DNA of 64,000 nt from NCBI RefSeq assembly GCF_019802055.1, contig NZ_JAHVHW010000005.1:62001-126000 (forward strand), read 5' to 3'. Origin of the DNA: Ferrimonas balearica. Lineage in GTDB: Bacteria; Pseudomonadota; Gammaproteobacteria; Enterobacterales; Shewanellaceae. Numbering within the stretch: the first letter of the stretch is position 1; every line of letters begins with the position of its first letter. This document shows, piece by piece, positions 42,402 to 51,596 of the stretch. The notes below the pieces were generated by a model. The model was not told the origin of the DNA. It was given only the letters and a program-made list of their open reading frames with translations, and made no database searches. Made by a program: the position numbers and the translations under genes.

Positions 42402-43121
42402 ATGCGTTCAAACGGCAGAGCGGCGGGTCAGGTGCGCCCGGTTTCCATCACCCGAAACTTTACCGCACACGCGGAAGGGTCCGTGCTGGTGGCCTTTGGC
42501 AACACCAAGGTGATCTGTACCGCTTCCGTTGAGGAAGGGGTACCGCGTTTTCTGCGTGGGAAAGGGCAGGGGTGGGTAACCGCCGAATACGGCATGCTGC
42601 CCCGGGCGACCCACAGCCGCAACGACCGCGAAGCGGCACGCGGCAAACAGAGTGGTCGCACTATGGAGATTCAGCGCCTGATTGGCCGCAGCCTGCGTGC
42701 TGCGATGGATCTGAAGGCGCTGGGCGAAGTGACCATCACCATCGACTGTGACGTGATCCAGGCGGATGGGGGCACCCGTACTGCCGCCATTACCGGCGCT
42801 TGTGTCGCGCTGATGGACGCCATCGATTACCTCAAAGGTAAGGGGCTGATTAAGGTGAGCCCGCTGAAGCAGCAGATTGCGGCCATCTCCGTGGGCATTG
42901 TGGGTGAGCATGCGGTGTGCGACCTGGATTACCCGGAAGACTCCAGTGCAGAAACCGATATGAACGTGGTGATGACCGAAGACGGTCGCATCATTGAGGT
43001 GCAGGGTACCGCCGAAGGCGAGCCTTTCACCCATGACCAGATGCTGGAGATGATGGCTCTGGCCAAAACTGGCGTTGACCAGCTGATCGCCGCCCAGAAA
43101 GCGGCATACAACAACAATTGA
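42402..43121 (+). CDS. rph: Ribonuclease PH
   Basis: 239 residues (E. coli intact form 238). Phosphorolytic 3'-5' exoribonuclease that trims tRNA 3' ends. The start [20 protein letters not shown] is the family N-terminus. Conserved blocks [31 protein letters not shown] and [19 protein letters not shown] include the phosphate-binding Arg and catalytic Asp. The frame is intact, unlike the frameshifted K-12 allele. Operon with pyrE through an attenuator. Confidence 0.97.
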   Translation: MRSNGRAAGQVRPVSITRNFTAHAEGSVLVAFGNTKVICTASVEEGVPRFLRGKGQGWVTAEYGMLPRATHSRNDREAARGKQSGRTMEIQRLIGRSLRAAMDLKALGEVTITIDCDVIQADGGTRTAAITGACVALMDAIDYLKGKGLIKVSPLKQQIAAISVGIVGEHAVCDLDYPEDSSAETDMNVVMTEDGRIIEVQGTAEGEPFTHDQMLEMMALAKTGVDQLIAAQKAAYNNN

Positions 43122-43134
43122 TAATCTCTGATAA

Positions 43135-43163
43135 ACGCGGCCCCTTTGAGGGCCGCGTCTTTG
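43135..43163 (+). terminator. rph-pyrE attenuator hairpin
   Basis: ACGCGGCCC/GGGCCGCGT (43135-43143, 43150-43158) with a 6-base loop, followed by CTTTG. In E. coli the rph-pyrE gap holds an attenuator regulated by UTP-dependent coupling of translation (known). Position and shape match here, 17 bases before pyrE. The T-tract is short. Confidence 0.65.
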
Positions 43164-43179
43164 TACCCAGGAGTCCGAC

Positions 43180-43821
43180 GTGAAAGCCTATCAAAAAGCC
43201 TTTATTGAATTTGCCCTTGAGCGCCAGGTGCTGCGTTTTGGTGAGTTCACCCTTAAGTCCGGCCGTACCAGCCCCTACTTCTTTAACGCGGGCCTGTTTA
43301 ACCGTGGTTCTGACCTGGCCAAGCTGGGCCGTTTCTACGCGGCGGCGCTGGCGGATTCCGGCATTGAGTTTGATCTGCTGTTTGGCCCCGCTTACAAGGG
43401 CATTCCGATCGCTACCACCACCGCCGTGGCGCTGGCGGACCACCATGAGATGGATCTGCCCTACTGCTTCAACCGCAAAGAAGCTAAAGACCATGGTGAA
43501 GGTGGCAACCTGGTGGGCGCGGAGCTGAAGGGCAAAGTGATGCTGGTGGACGATGTGATCACCGCCGGCACCGCAATTCGTGAGTCGATGGAGATCATTC
43601 AGCACAACGGCGCCGAGCTGGCGGGCGTGCTGATCGCACTGGATCGTCAGGAGAAGGGCAAGGGCGAACTCTCCGCGATTCAGGAAGTGGAGCGTGACTT
43701 TGGCTGCCAGGTGGTGTCCATCGTTACCCTGACCGACCTAATCAGCTACCTGGCGGAGCAGCCGGGCCGCGAAGCGGAACTGGCGGCGGTAAAAGCCTAC
43801 CGTGAGCAGTACGGCATCTGA
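43180..43821 (+). CDS. pyrE: Orotate phosphoribosyltransferase
   Basis: 213 residues (E. coli 213), GTG start behind AGGAG. It converts orotate and PRPP to OMP in pyrimidine synthesis. Motifs: [17 protein letters not shown] near the N-terminus, the flexible catalytic loop [12 protein letters not shown], and the PRPP-binding [13 protein letters not shown]. Downstream of rph and convergent with slmA. Confidence 0.98.
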   Translation: MKAYQKAFIEFALERQVLRFGEFTLKSGRTSPYFFNAGLFNRGSDLAKLGRFYAAALADSGIEFDLLFGPAYKGIPIATTTAVALADHHEMDLPYCFNRKEAKDHGEGGNLVGAELKGKVMLVDDVITAGTAIRESMEIIQHNGAELAGVLIALDRQEKGKGELSAIQEVERDFGCQVVSIVTLTDLISYLAEQPGREAELAAVKAYREQYGI

Positions 43822-43834
43822 GTTCAGATGAAAC

Positions 43835-43866
43835 AAAAAAACGCGCCAATCGGCGCGTTTTTTATT
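43835..43866. terminator. Terminator between pyrE and slmA
   Basis: ACGCGCC/GGCGCGT (43841-43847, 43852-43858) with an AATC loop, A7 on the left and T6 on the right; bidirectional. Confidence 0.9.
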
Positions 43867-43876
43867 GGGCTGACAC

Positions 43877-44470
43877 TCAGCTCTGCAGCAACTGGCGCTG
43901 GATAAAGGCCCACTGCTCAGAGAAGTTTTTGGTGGGCAGCTCTTTAAACTCACTGCGCACAAACTGAGCGATACGGCCCTCAGCCCAGGACAGCAGCAGG
44001 TTGGCCAGCATCCCCTCTTCAAGGTAGAAACCCTGGCCCTCGCGCAGGCTCTTTTCGCGCAGCGCTTGCTTCAGGTTGGTTTCCACCTTGTTGAACAGCA
44101 GATTGATGCGACCGCGCAGACGGTCCTGTTCGCCGGTGAGGGCGTCGCCGGTCAGCAACCGGGTGATGCCCGGGTTGCGCTCGGCGAAGGTCAGCAGCAG
44201 TTGCAGCATCAGCTGACAGCGCACCATGGTGTCCTTCTCCTCCTGCATCACCAGATTGATGCGGGACAGCAGGGATTCTTCGATGAACTCAATCAGCCCT
44301 TCGAACATCCGCGCTTTGGAGGGGAAATGGCGGTACAGTGCCGCCTCGGATACGCCGACTTCCGCCGCCAGTTTTGCCGTGGTGATCCGCTGTCCCGGAG
44401 AAGTTTCCAGCATCCGGGCCAGGCATTGAAGGATGTGTTCGCGGCGGTTTTTCTTGTTGTTGGTTGCCAT
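43877..44470 (-). CDS. slmA: Nucleoid occlusion factor SlmA
   Basis: 197 residues (E. coli 198). TetR-fold protein that binds SBS sites across the chromosome and blocks FtsZ rings over the nucleoid. The start [20 protein letters not shown] matches the family; upstream frame rejected. Helix-turn-helix [30 protein letters not shown]. The pyrE-slmA-dut-coaBC neighbourhood confirms the call over a generic TetR regulator. Confidence 0.96.
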   Translation of the reverse strand: MATNNKKNRREHILQCLARMLETSPGQRITTAKLAAEVGVSEAALYRHFPSKARMFEGLIEFIEESLLSRINLVMQEEKDTMVRCQLMLQLLLTFAERNPGITRLLTGDALTGEQDRLRGRINLLFNKVETNLKQALREKSLREGQGFYLEEGMLANLLLSWAEGRIAQFVRSEFKELPTKNFSEQWAFIQRQLLQS

Positions 44471-44489
44471 CGTGGCAGCAAGCTCCGTC

Positions 44490-44948
44490 TTACAGGGTCC
44501 CTGAGTGACCAAAGCCCCCTTCACCGCGGGAAGAGGCGTCAAAATCATCCACCAACTTGAACGCGGCCTGCACGACAGGCAGGAACACCAGCTGAGCGAT
44601 GCGCTCGCCCGGGTTCATGGTGAAGCTGTCCTGGCCACGGTTCCAAACCGATACAAACAGCTGGCCCTGGTAATCGGAGTCGATCAGGCCGACCAGGTTA
44701 CCCAGCACGATGCCGTGCTTATGGCCCAGGCCGGAGCGGGGCAGGATGGTGGCCGCGAGGCCCGGGTCGCCGATGTGGATAGCCAGACCGGTAGGCACCA
44801 GCTCGGTTTGGCCCGGTGCCAGAGTCAGTGGGGTGTCCAGCATGGCGCGCAGATCCATGCCAGCGGAACCCGGAGTTGCGTAATCGGGCAGGGGCCATTC
44901 ACTTCCCAGACGGGAATCGAGGATCTTCAGTTCAATCGGCGTTTTCAT
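44490..44948 (-). CDS. dut: dUTP pyrophosphatase
   Basis: 152 residues (E. coli 151). Homotrimeric dUTPase giving dUMP and limiting uracil in DNA. Motifs: [10 protein letters not shown] (1), [10 protein letters not shown] (2), [15 protein letters not shown] (3), RIAQLVF (4), and the flexible arm motif [10 protein letters not shown] (5). Its ATG overlaps the coaBC stop (ATGA), so the two are translationally coupled. Confidence 0.98.
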   Translation of the reverse strand: MKTPIELKILDSRLGSEWPLPDYATPGSAGMDLRAMLDTPLTLAPGQTELVPTGLAIHIGDPGLAATILPRSGLGHKHGIVLGNLVGLIDSDYQGQLFVSVWNRGQDSFTMNPGERIAQLVFLPVVQAAFKLVDDFDASSRGEGGFGHSGTL

Positions 44949-46147
44949 CGGCAGGCTAGGTGGTCCGCAATGGTGTCTAACATCAATCGTGCCTGTTGCC
45001 CTTTATCACTGTGACCGAGGCTCTTCTGGCCATCGGCCCAGTACAGGGTCAGGGCGTTATGGTTGGCATTGAATCCCTGATCCGGCTTGGACACGTCGTT
45101 GGCGGCGATAAGATCCAGCCCTTTACGGGCCAATTTATCGCGGGCGTATTGTTCCACATTATCCGTTTCAGCGGCAAACCCCACGGTAAAGGGACGGGGC
45201 TGCTGTTGGGCGACGGTGGCCAGAATATCCGGGTTGCGAACCAGTTCGACGACCATTCGCTCATTGGACTTCTTGATCTTGTTGTCGGCAACGGCGACAG
45301 GACGATAATCCGCCACGGCAGCGCAGCCAATAAAGATGTCCTGGCCGGGCAGGGCGTTGAGTACCGCCTCAAGCATCTGTTCCGCCGATTCCACATCGAT
45401 GCGGGTGACGCCGGAAGGGGTGGCGAGGTTCACCGGTCCACTCACCAGCGTGACCTCCGCACCCAGCGCGGTAGCCTGTTCTGCCAGAGCAAAGCCCATC
45501 TTCCCGGAGCTGTGGTTGGAGAGAAAGCGCACCGGGTCAAGGGCTTCCCGGGTGGGGCCGGCGGTCAGCAGCAGCTTTTTGCCAGCCAGAGGTTTGGGCC
45601 CATCGTTCAGCGCTGCAACGGTGGCTTCCACGATCGCTTCCGGTTCCCACATCCGCCCAGGACCCACTTCACCGCAGGCCTGATCGCCACTGTCCGGGCC
45701 CCAGAGGGTCACTCCCCGGCGGGCAACCGTTTCCAGATTGGCTTGGGTGGCGGCATGAAGATACATCTGCTGATTCATGGCCGGAGCCAGGTACACCGGC
45801 GCGGTGGTGGCCAGGCAGGCGGTAGTGAGCAGGTCGTCTGCCATGCCCGCCGCCAGACGGGCGATCAAGTTGGCGCTGGCAGGAGCAACAATCACTGCAT
45901 CGGCCCAGCGCGCCAGGTCGATATGGCCCATGGCGGATTCGGTGGCCGGGTCGAGAATATCGTCCACCACCGGATGCCCGGAAACGGCCTGCAGGCTCAT
46001 CGGCGTGACAAACGCTTTGGCGCCCTTGGTCAGGATCACACGGACATTGGCCCCCTGTTCACGCAGGCGGCGCACCAGGATCGGGGCCTTGTAGGCGGCA
46101 ATGCCGCCACTGATGCCCAGAAGGATGTTGCGATTCGATAGGCTCAT
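44945..46147 (-). CDS. coaBC: Bifunctional phosphopantothenoylcysteine decarboxylase/synthetase
   Basis: 400 residues. CoaC (1-185): [19 protein letters not shown], catalytic His in [11 protein letters not shown], substrate motif [10 protein letters not shown], and the flap cysteine in the [12 protein letters not shown] segment. CoaB (about 190-400): [26 protein letters not shown] and [11 protein letters not shown]. It performs two steps from 4'-phosphopantothenate towards CoA; coaD, the next step but one, is also in this window. The ATG at 46147 matches the family N-terminus. Divergent from radC. Confidence 0.97.
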   Translation of the reverse strand: MSLSNRNILLGISGGIAAYKAPILVRRLREQGANVRVILTKGAKAFVTPMSLQAVSGHPVVDDILDPATESAMGHIDLARWADAVIVAPASANLIARLAAGMADDLLTTACLATTAPVYLAPAMNQQMYLHAATQANLETVARRGVTLWGPDSGDQACGEVGPGRMWEPEAIVEATVAALNDGPKPLAGKKLLLTAGPTREALDPVRFLSNHSSGKMGFALAEQATALGAEVTLVSGPVNLATPSGVTRIDVESAEQMLEAVLNALPGQDIFIGCAAVADYRPVAVADNKIKKSNERMVVELVRNPDILATVAQQQPRPFTVGFAAETDNVEQYARDKLARKGLDLIAANDVSKPDQGFNANHNALTLYWADGQKSLGHSDKGQQARLMLDTIADHLACR

Positions 46148-46221
46148 GCTGTTAGCCGGTTGCCCAAAATTGGGCCTAAGATAACACAGATATGGGATGA
46201 ACTCGGCAAGGATGGCTGCCC

Positions 46222-46905
46222 GTGGATGGGAAATCGATAGCCCAGTGGCCCGCGTCAGAGCGGCCTCGAGAACGTCTACTGAAACAGGGGCCGGAGGCGT
46301 TAAGTGACGCCGAATTGCTGGCGATCTTTCTTCGCACCGGCGTGTCGGGCACCAGTGCTGTGGCGTTGGCTCGTCAGTTACTCGATGAGTTTGGCGATTT
46401 GGGTCACTTGTTGAATGCGTCAAAGCAACAATTTTGCGCAATCCGTGGCCTTGGCGAGGCGAAATACGTACAATTGCATGCCACCTTGGAACTGGCCCGC
46501 CGTTACCTAGCGATAGAGTGGCAGCGTGGCGAGCCCTTGAGTTCCCCCCATGCCGTGCGTGATTACTTGCGTCATCGCCTGCAGGGCCTGGAGGAGGAGC
46601 GATTTATGCTGCTGTTACTGGACAGCCAACATCGTGTCATTCAGACCGTCGAGTTGTCCCGTGGCACCATTGACGCGGCGCAGGTCTACCCCCGGGAAGT
46701 GGTCAAAACCGTTTTGCAGGCGAATGCCGCAGCGGTGATTTTGGCCCACAATCATCCCTCGGGTGTGGCTGAGCCCAGTCAGGCAGACCGTCATATAACC
46801 GGTCGAATCCAGCAGGCTCTGGCTCTGGTGGATGTCACCGTACTTGACCATCTTGTGGTAGGACGGGGACAAAGTTGCTCCTTTGCCGAACGTGGTTGGC
46901 TCTGA
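46222..46905 (+). CDS. radC: RadC/JAB-domain protein
   Basis: 227 residues with a GTG start behind AAGGA. N-terminal helix-hairpin-helix region (about 20-95, [19 protein letters not shown]) and a C-terminal JAMM/MPN+ metal site: [14 protein letters not shown] plus an upstream Glu. Once credited with DNA repair, but its real substrate is unknown. It lies divergent from coaBC and upstream of rpmB as in E. coli. Confidence 0.95.
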   Translation: MDGKSIAQWPASERPRERLLKQGPEALSDAELLAIFLRTGVSGTSAVALARQLLDEFGDLGHLLNASKQQFCAIRGLGEAKYVQLHATLELARRYLAIEWQRGEPLSSPHAVRDYLRHRLQGLEEERFMLLLLDSQHRVIQTVELSRGTIDAAQVYPREVVKTVLQANAAAVILAHNHPSGVAEPSQADRHITGRIQQALALVDVTVLDHLVVGRGQSCSFAERGWL

Positions 46906-46931
46906 AAGCCGATCTCGTCGGCGTCGATCGC

Positions 46932-46960
46932 TTGATCTTTATCAGGCGATCTTGTATAAA
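46932..46960 (+). promoter_or_regulatory. rpmBG promoter
   Basis: TTGATC (46932-46937) and TATAAA (46955-46960) with an exact 17-base spacer, 75 bases before rpmB. Confidence 0.7.
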
Positions 46961-47035
46961 ATGCGCCCTTCGTGTGCCTCGGGCGACGGCCATACGAGGC
47001 ACAGTGATAGCTCGAGCAAAGTTTTGGAGACTGAA

Positions 47036-47272
47036 ATGTCTAAAGTATGTCAAGTTACTGGCAAGCGCCCGGTAACCGGGAACAACCGTTCCCACGCTAA
47101 CAACGCTACCAAGCGTCGTTTCCTGCCTAACCTGCAAACCCACCGTTTCTGGGTTGAAGGTGAAAAGCGTTTCGTTAAGCTGCGTGTTTCCACTAAGGGC
47201 ATGCGCATTATCGACAAGAAGGGCATCGAAGCTGTTCTGACCGAACTGCGCGCCCGTGGCGAAAAGATTTAA
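47036..47272 (+). CDS. rpmB: 50S ribosomal protein L28
   Basis: 78 residues, same as E. coli. It starts [20 protein letters not shown] and is highly conserved through [19 protein letters not shown]. Only one Cys, so the zinc-free form. GGAGA precedes the ATG. Co-transcribed with rpmG, whose ATG lies 11 bases after the stop. Confidence 0.99.
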   Translation: MSKVCQVTGKRPVTGNNRSHANNATKRRFLPNLQTHRFWVEGEKRFVKLRVSTKGMRIIDKKGIEAVLTELRARGEKI

Positions 47273-47283
47273 GGAGCTGAACG

Positions 47284-47454
47284 ATGGCTAAGAAAGGCAT
47301 TCGTGAGAAGATCCGCCTGGTTTCCTCTGCTGGTACCGGTCACTTCTACACCACCGACAAGAACAAGCGTAACATGCCGGAAAAATTCGAGATCAAGAAG
47401 TTTGATCCGACCATCCGTCAGCACGTTATGTACAAAGAAGCCAAGATCAAGTAA
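47284..47454 (+). CDS. rpmG: 50S ribosomal protein L33
   Basis: 56 residues: [17 protein letters not shown], then [21 protein letters not shown] and [17 protein letters not shown]. It has no CxxC pairs, so it is the zinc-independent form, one residue longer than in E. coli. AAGGAG precedes the ATG. Last gene before a strong terminator. Confidence 0.98.
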   Translation: MAKKGIREKIRLVSSAGTGHFYTTDKNKRNMPEKFEIKKFDPTIRQHVMYKEAKIK

Positions 47455-47473
47455 TTGATTTTTGCCTCTTGCG

Positions 47474-47499
47474 AAAACCCGGCCTTGGCCGGGTTTTTT
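47474..47499 (+). terminator. Terminator after rpmG
   Basis: AAAACCCGG-CC/GG-CCGGGTTTT (47474-47484 pairing with 47487-47497, tight loop) with a T6 run. Confidence 0.9.
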
Positions 47500-47517
47500 G
47501 TTATTTGGCGAGTGGGT

Positions 47518-47555
47518 TTATTAAATAACATCATGCAAATGATAATTGTTTGCAT
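47518..47555 (+). promoter_or_regulatory. Fur box over a promoter
   Basis: Dyad arms ATGCAAA (47533-47539) and TTTGCAT (47549-47555) flank TGATAATTG. Read as three hexamers (GCAAAT, GATAAT, T, GTTTGC) it matches 13 of 19 positions of the consensus Fur box. The inner GATAAT (47541-47546) also serves as a -10, with TTATTA (47518-47523) 17 bases upstream as -35, so Fur binding would block transcription. Confidence 0.6.
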
Positions 47556-47662
47556 CTGGAGCTGGGGCAGAGTATGGTGTTCCTGTGATGACAGCAACAA
47601 CTCATCGCATCCCTGCAAAAACTCACACATTTTCAGCCTTCCTATCGGGAGGCTGTTTTTTT
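47553..47662 (+). ncRNA. Candidate Fur-repressed small RNA
   Basis: A free-standing unit of about 110 bases lies between the rpmG terminator and the gene at 47733. It begins just after the Fur-box promoter and ends in a strong Rho-independent terminator: CAGCCTTCC/GGGAGGCTG (47634-47642, 47647-47655, one G-U pair), TATC loop, T7. No open frame of any size is closed inside it. Size, Fur control and a single terminator hairpin are those of RyhB-type RNAs. The CTCACA-ATTTTC stretch before the hairpin is loosely like the RyhB core, but I cannot align it convincingly. Confidence 0.5.
47634..47662 (+). terminator. Terminator of the candidate small RNA
   Basis: Nine-base-pair stem with a 4-base loop followed by seven T residues. 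It stands about 80 bases after the Fur box and 71 bases before the next gene. Confidence 0.85.
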
Positions 47663-47732
47663 AAGTGGCTGACTTTCCTGCCGATAACAGGTTCAATGGA
47701 GTTAGGTTCGCCATCTGGCGCGGGAGGCAGGC

Positions 47733-48200
47733 ATGGCAAGGTCACGCAGAACATACAACAACTGGCTGATCTTTCTGGTGATCGGAGCGGGTGCACTGCT
47801 TTACTCCACCGGCAGGATGACCTCCCCATCGGGTAACAGCCATCCCTTGCTGCCGGAATCCGTCGGGATTGAGGCGCTGGTCTATGCCGACCTGATTGTC
47901 CGGCCCGAAGCCCATCAAATCCGTTCCTCTCCCGCCTACCCGGAAGCCTTGTTGCAGCGACTGATTCAGGCCTGGCACGAGGCCCGTCTGGTGCCGATTG
48001 CGGAGCCGGACCCCAAACCTACGACACCGATACAGGTGGATGTGTATCTGGACAATGGCTCTGCGCCACAAACCGCGCTACTGTACCCCCAGCAGGCGGC
48101 CGTTAAGATGCTGGGTCAGCCTCAATGGTGGCGGCTGGTGAACCAGGATATGGCGCTGCTGCTGCCCCCGGAACCGCCAACAGACACCACCCCGCAATAA
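47733..48200 (+). CDS. Hypothetical membrane-anchored protein upstream of mutM
   Basis: 155 residues behind GGGAGG. One N-terminal membrane helix (about 11-26, WLIFLVIGAGALLYST), then a soluble domain likely outside the membrane (GIEALVYADLIVRPEAHQIRSS, PIQVDVYLDNG, QWWRLVNQDMALLLP) and a Pro/Thr-rich end. I do not recognise the family. Only 9 bases from mutM, so co-transcribed with it. Confidence 0.75.
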   Translation: MARSRRTYNNWLIFLVIGAGALLYSTGRMTSPSGNSHPLLPESVGIEALVYADLIVRPEAHQIRSSPAYPEALLQRLIQAWHEARLVPIAEPDPKPTTPIQVDVYLDNGSAPQTALLYPQQAAVKMLGQPQWWRLVNQDMALLLPPEPPTDTTPQ

Positions 48201-48209
48201 GGAGAACCC

Positions 48210-49022
48210 ATGCCGGAATTGCCCGAGGTGGAGGTGACCCGACGCGGTATCACCCCCCACCTGGAAGGACGGGCCGTCACGGAAGTGATCGTTCGTAACC
48301 CCAAGCTGCGTTGGCCCGTGGACCCTCAGATCCAGCAACTGGCCGGCCAACCCATCCGCAGTGTCAGTCGACGCGCCAAATACCTGCTTCTGGAAACGGA
48401 CGCCGGTGTACTGATCCTGCATCTGGGCATGTCGGGCAGTCTGCGGGTGCTTTCTCCGGCTCCTGAGCCTGGTAAGCACGATCATCTGGATCTGGTGCTG
48501 GACAGCGGCGCGGTGCTGCGTCTGAACGACCCAAGACGATTTGGCGCGGCGATCTGGTGGCAACTGCCCCTGGACGCGCAGCCGCTTCTGAACCGGCTGG
48601 GGCCGGAGCCCCTGACTCTGGCGTTTAATGCGGAGCAGTTGGCAACGGCGCTCAAGGGCAAAACCAGCGCCATCAAGACGGCGCTGATGGACAATCATGT
48701 GGTGGTGGGTGTAGGCAACATCTACGCCAATGAGGCGCTGTTCGCTGCCGGGATCCACCCCAAAAAGCCGGCTGGCAAGCTCAGCAAGGCCCGTCTGGAG
48801 CGGTTGGTGGAGGAGGTCAAGGCGGTGCTGGCCCGAGCCATTGAGCAGGGCGGCACCACCTTAAAGGACTTTACCCAGGCCGATGGTAAGCCGGGTTACT
48901 TTGTTCAACAACTGAACGTCTATGGCCGGGGCGGGCAGCCCTGCGTTCAGTGCGGGGCGGAACTGAAAGAGATCAAACTGGGGCAGCGGGCCACCGTCTA
49001 TTGTGGCCACTGTCAGCGTTGA
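48210..49022 (+). CDS. mutM: Formamidopyrimidine-DNA glycosylase
   Basis: 270 residues (E. coli 269). It removes 8-oxoguanine and FaPy from DNA with AP-lyase activity. After Met removal the catalytic [12 protein letters not shown] is intact. [10 protein letters not shown], the H2TH region [13 protein letters not shown] and a C-terminal zinc finger ([11 protein letters not shown]...VYCGHCQR) are all present. Its stop directly abuts the coaD stop on the other strand. Confidence 0.97.
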   Translation: MPELPEVEVTRRGITPHLEGRAVTEVIVRNPKLRWPVDPQIQQLAGQPIRSVSRRAKYLLLETDAGVLILHLGMSGSLRVLSPAPEPGKHDHLDLVLDSGAVLRLNDPRRFGAAIWWQLPLDAQPLLNRLGPEPLTLAFNAEQLATALKGKTSAIKTALMDNHVVVGVGNIYANEALFAAGIHPKKPAGKLSKARLERLVEEVKAVLARAIEQGGTTLKDFTQADGKPGYFVQQLNVYGRGGQPCVQCGAELKEIKLGQRATVYCGHCQR

Positions 49023-49517
<495 letters not shown>

Positions 49518-49532
49518 TCACTGACAAAATGA

Positions 49533-50474
49533 TTAGGGGCTAGTGTATCCAGACAGGGCGTCAGAGCCCAGTGCGTCTTCAGAATCCGGCCACAGCATCG
49601 CCGCTGCGTTTCGACACTGGTTTTCCGGCTGCACCCGTGGCACCTGAGTGAGGTTGAGCACCGCTTGAGTCAGGCCTTGCCGAGTCAATGCACAGCTCTC
49701 TATGCCCGCCCGTCTCGCGGCGCGATAGAGTGGGGCGGGATGCTCCGTGAGCGCCAGAGTGGGCCGACGGGCGCTGGCGGAGGTCAGCAAGCGGTGCCAG
49801 CTGTCGCTGATAACACCGCGGGCGACGTTCAGGTGTTGGATCAGCAATGGCTCATCGTCAGCGGGCAGCACGGTAACGCCTCGCAGTGACGGGGGAGACG
49901 AGCCCCGCATCCAAAGGTAGGTGGGGCATTGCCGCTTTATCGCCACCACCTGAGCCACTTCACTGACCAATTCCCTTTCCGCAGGGCTAAGCCGACTGCT
50001 CAGGGCAAACAGGTAACCGGGCGTCAGGCTGGGATCGGGCTCAACCTCTGGGACCCAAAGCGAAAAAGGATGGGGACGGGGTCGATGCCACAGCATAATT
50101 CGCAGCCAATCCCATAGGGATAATTCGCAGCCATCCAGAACCCAGATCGCCTCTACAGGGCTTCGCCGGGATAGGCCTCTCAGCTGCTGGGGCAATAGCG
50201 TCAGGATCACTCTGGCCCCCGCCAGAGGCCAGGTTTCGGGTAGGGGGCAATGGCTGATCACTGTGGTGCCGGGGTGGCACAAAAGAAAATCGGGGATCGA
50301 TTTGAAGGCGACCTGGTTCGGACGTTGCTGGTATCCCGCCCAGTGGATCGCCACCTTGCCGTCCAGTGTGGCGGCAAGCGCCAGGTAGTTGAGCAGCAGC
50401 TCTTCGCCCTGCTGGCCGGCAGGGGGGATCAGCAGAAGCGTTGCCATCTTGGCTGAGGCTGAGGCAGTGGTCAT
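49533..50474 (-). CDS. Unknown protein of the LPS core locus
   Basis: 313 residues from the ATG at 50474 with GGGGA close upstream; in-frame alternatives exist at 50534 and 50447. Cytoplasmic, two-domain look: an N-terminal LLLIPPAGQQGEELLLNYLALAATLDGKVAI and a C-terminal GVISDSWHRLLTSASARRPTLALTEHPAPLYRAARRAGI. The C-terminal pattern recalls the donor-site half of GT-B glycosyltransferases, but no family is certain. Position between coaD and glycosyltransferases suggests a role in LPS core assembly. The 320 bases upstream (50475-50794) contain no gene that I can support. Confidence 0.6.
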   Translation of the reverse strand: MTTASASAKMATLLLIPPAGQQGEELLLNYLALAATLDGKVAIHWAGYQQRPNQVAFKSIPDFLLCHPGTTVISHCPLPETWPLAGARVILTLLPQQLRGLSRRSPVEAIWVLDGCELSLWDWLRIMLWHRPRPHPFSLWVPEVEPDPSLTPGYLFALSSRLSPAERELVSEVAQVVAIKRQCPTYLWMRGSSPPSLRGVTVLPADDEPLLIQHLNVARGVISDSWHRLLTSASARRPTLALTEHPAPLYRAARRAGIESCALTRQGLTQAVLNLTQVPRVQPENQCRNAAAMLWPDSEDALGSDALSGYTSP

Positions 50475-50794
50475 CGATTCCCCGTAATCTTCTCCATCAT
50501 GGACGGCAGTGACAGTGCTTTTTGGTTGAATCACGGTTTAGATTGTTGTCCACAAAGCGACTGGTCGCCTTACGACCTTAGCGTATGGGTGCTCGCAATA
50601 GGAAGGGAAACGGCGCCATCTGTGAATCCTAGTGCAGCCAGGGCCGGGCTTTAGAGAAATCCCTATCCCAGGTCACTTCGATGGTGTTGCGAAAACTGTG
50701 CGCTGGAACAGCGCTGGCATTGAAAGTGTCCATTGATAATCCGGCAGCGTGTTACCATCGCCGGTTTAGTGCGATCAGTTTCGGGAACAAAACC

Positions 50795-51556
50795 ATGCCC
50801 AATACTCTCAAGGCTTTTGTGATCAATCTGGATCGAAGCCCAGAACGAATGGAAGGGATATCGAAGAATCTTGATGCTTTAGGTATCCCCTTTGAGCGCG
50901 TAGCCGCTGTTGATGGCTCAAAACTGACTGAGCAGGAGATTGCCGAGCACTACTGTGAAGCGCTGAATAAAACGCTGCACTATCGACCGATGAAAGCGGG
51001 TGAAGTGGCTTGTTATCTCAGTCATCGCAAAGTGTGCCAGCAGATCCTGGACAGTGGCCTGGATTACGGCCTGGTGCTGGAGGATGACGCCGAGCTGGTT
51101 CCCGGAAGCCGGGAGTTTGTGGAGAAAGCCGCCGCTTCTCATCAGCACTGGGACATCGTGAAGCTGTATGAAGGCCCCAACGCCAAGAAGGCGATTGATG
51201 CCCTGAAGGTGACCGAGCAGTTCAGCCTGACCGTAACGGCCAAAGTGCCTTCCGGCACCGTAGCGCAGATCATCTCCCGTGAGGGCGCCCGGAAGATCCT
51301 GGCCATGTCCGAACGCTTTGGCCGACCGATTGATCAGGATATTCGCCACTGGTGGCTGCATGATCTGAGGGTACTGGGGGTGTCACCGACATTGGTCAGC
51401 CACGTGGGGGAGGAAAGCGATATTGATGCCATCTCTGGCCATCGCAAAGTGCGTGATTACTCCAGGCTGAAACGGATGAAGCTCAAGCTGGCGTTCTCCA
51501 TCTCTTCCAAGTTTCACGCCATGCCGAAACAGATTTTGGACGACATCCGCTCCTGA
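50795..51556 (+). CDS. Glycosyltransferase family 25 (LPS)
   Basis: 253 residues from MPNTLKAFVINLDRSPERME, the GT25 hallmark start (KxFVINLDRSxxR). FERVAAVDGS, EVACYLSHRKVCQQIL and GLVLEDDAELV (D-D acidic metal site) follow, then the PSGTVAQIISREGARKIL segment. Such enzymes add galactose or similar residues to lipooligosaccharide. The ATG at 50795 is preferred over 50681, which gives a non-conserved extension. Strong terminator follows. Confidence 0.88.
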   Translation: MPNTLKAFVINLDRSPERMEGISKNLDALGIPFERVAAVDGSKLTEQEIAEHYCEALNKTLHYRPMKAGEVACYLSHRKVCQQILDSGLDYGLVLEDDAELVPGSREFVEKAAASHQHWDIVKLYEGPNAKKAIDALKVTEQFSLTVTAKVPSGTVAQIISREGARKILAMSERFGRPIDQDIRHWWLHDLRVLGVSPTLVSHVGEESDIDAISGHRKVRDYSRLKRMKLKLAFSISSKFHAMPKQILDDIRS

Positions 51557-51562
51557 TGCATC

Positions 51563-51596
51563 AAAAAAGGCTGCCCATCGCAGGCAGCCTTTTTCA
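51563..51596. terminator. Bidirectional terminator after the GT25 gene
   Basis: AGGCTGCC/GGCAGCCT (51568-51575, 51583-51590) with a 7-base loop, A6 before and T5 after. Also serves the convergent gene ending at 51594. Confidence 0.88.

Noticed and set aside
50475-50794. Short frames and a possible small RNA in the 320-base gap
   Set aside because: No terminator hairpin with a T-run, no convincing promoter and no conserved frame could be seen.
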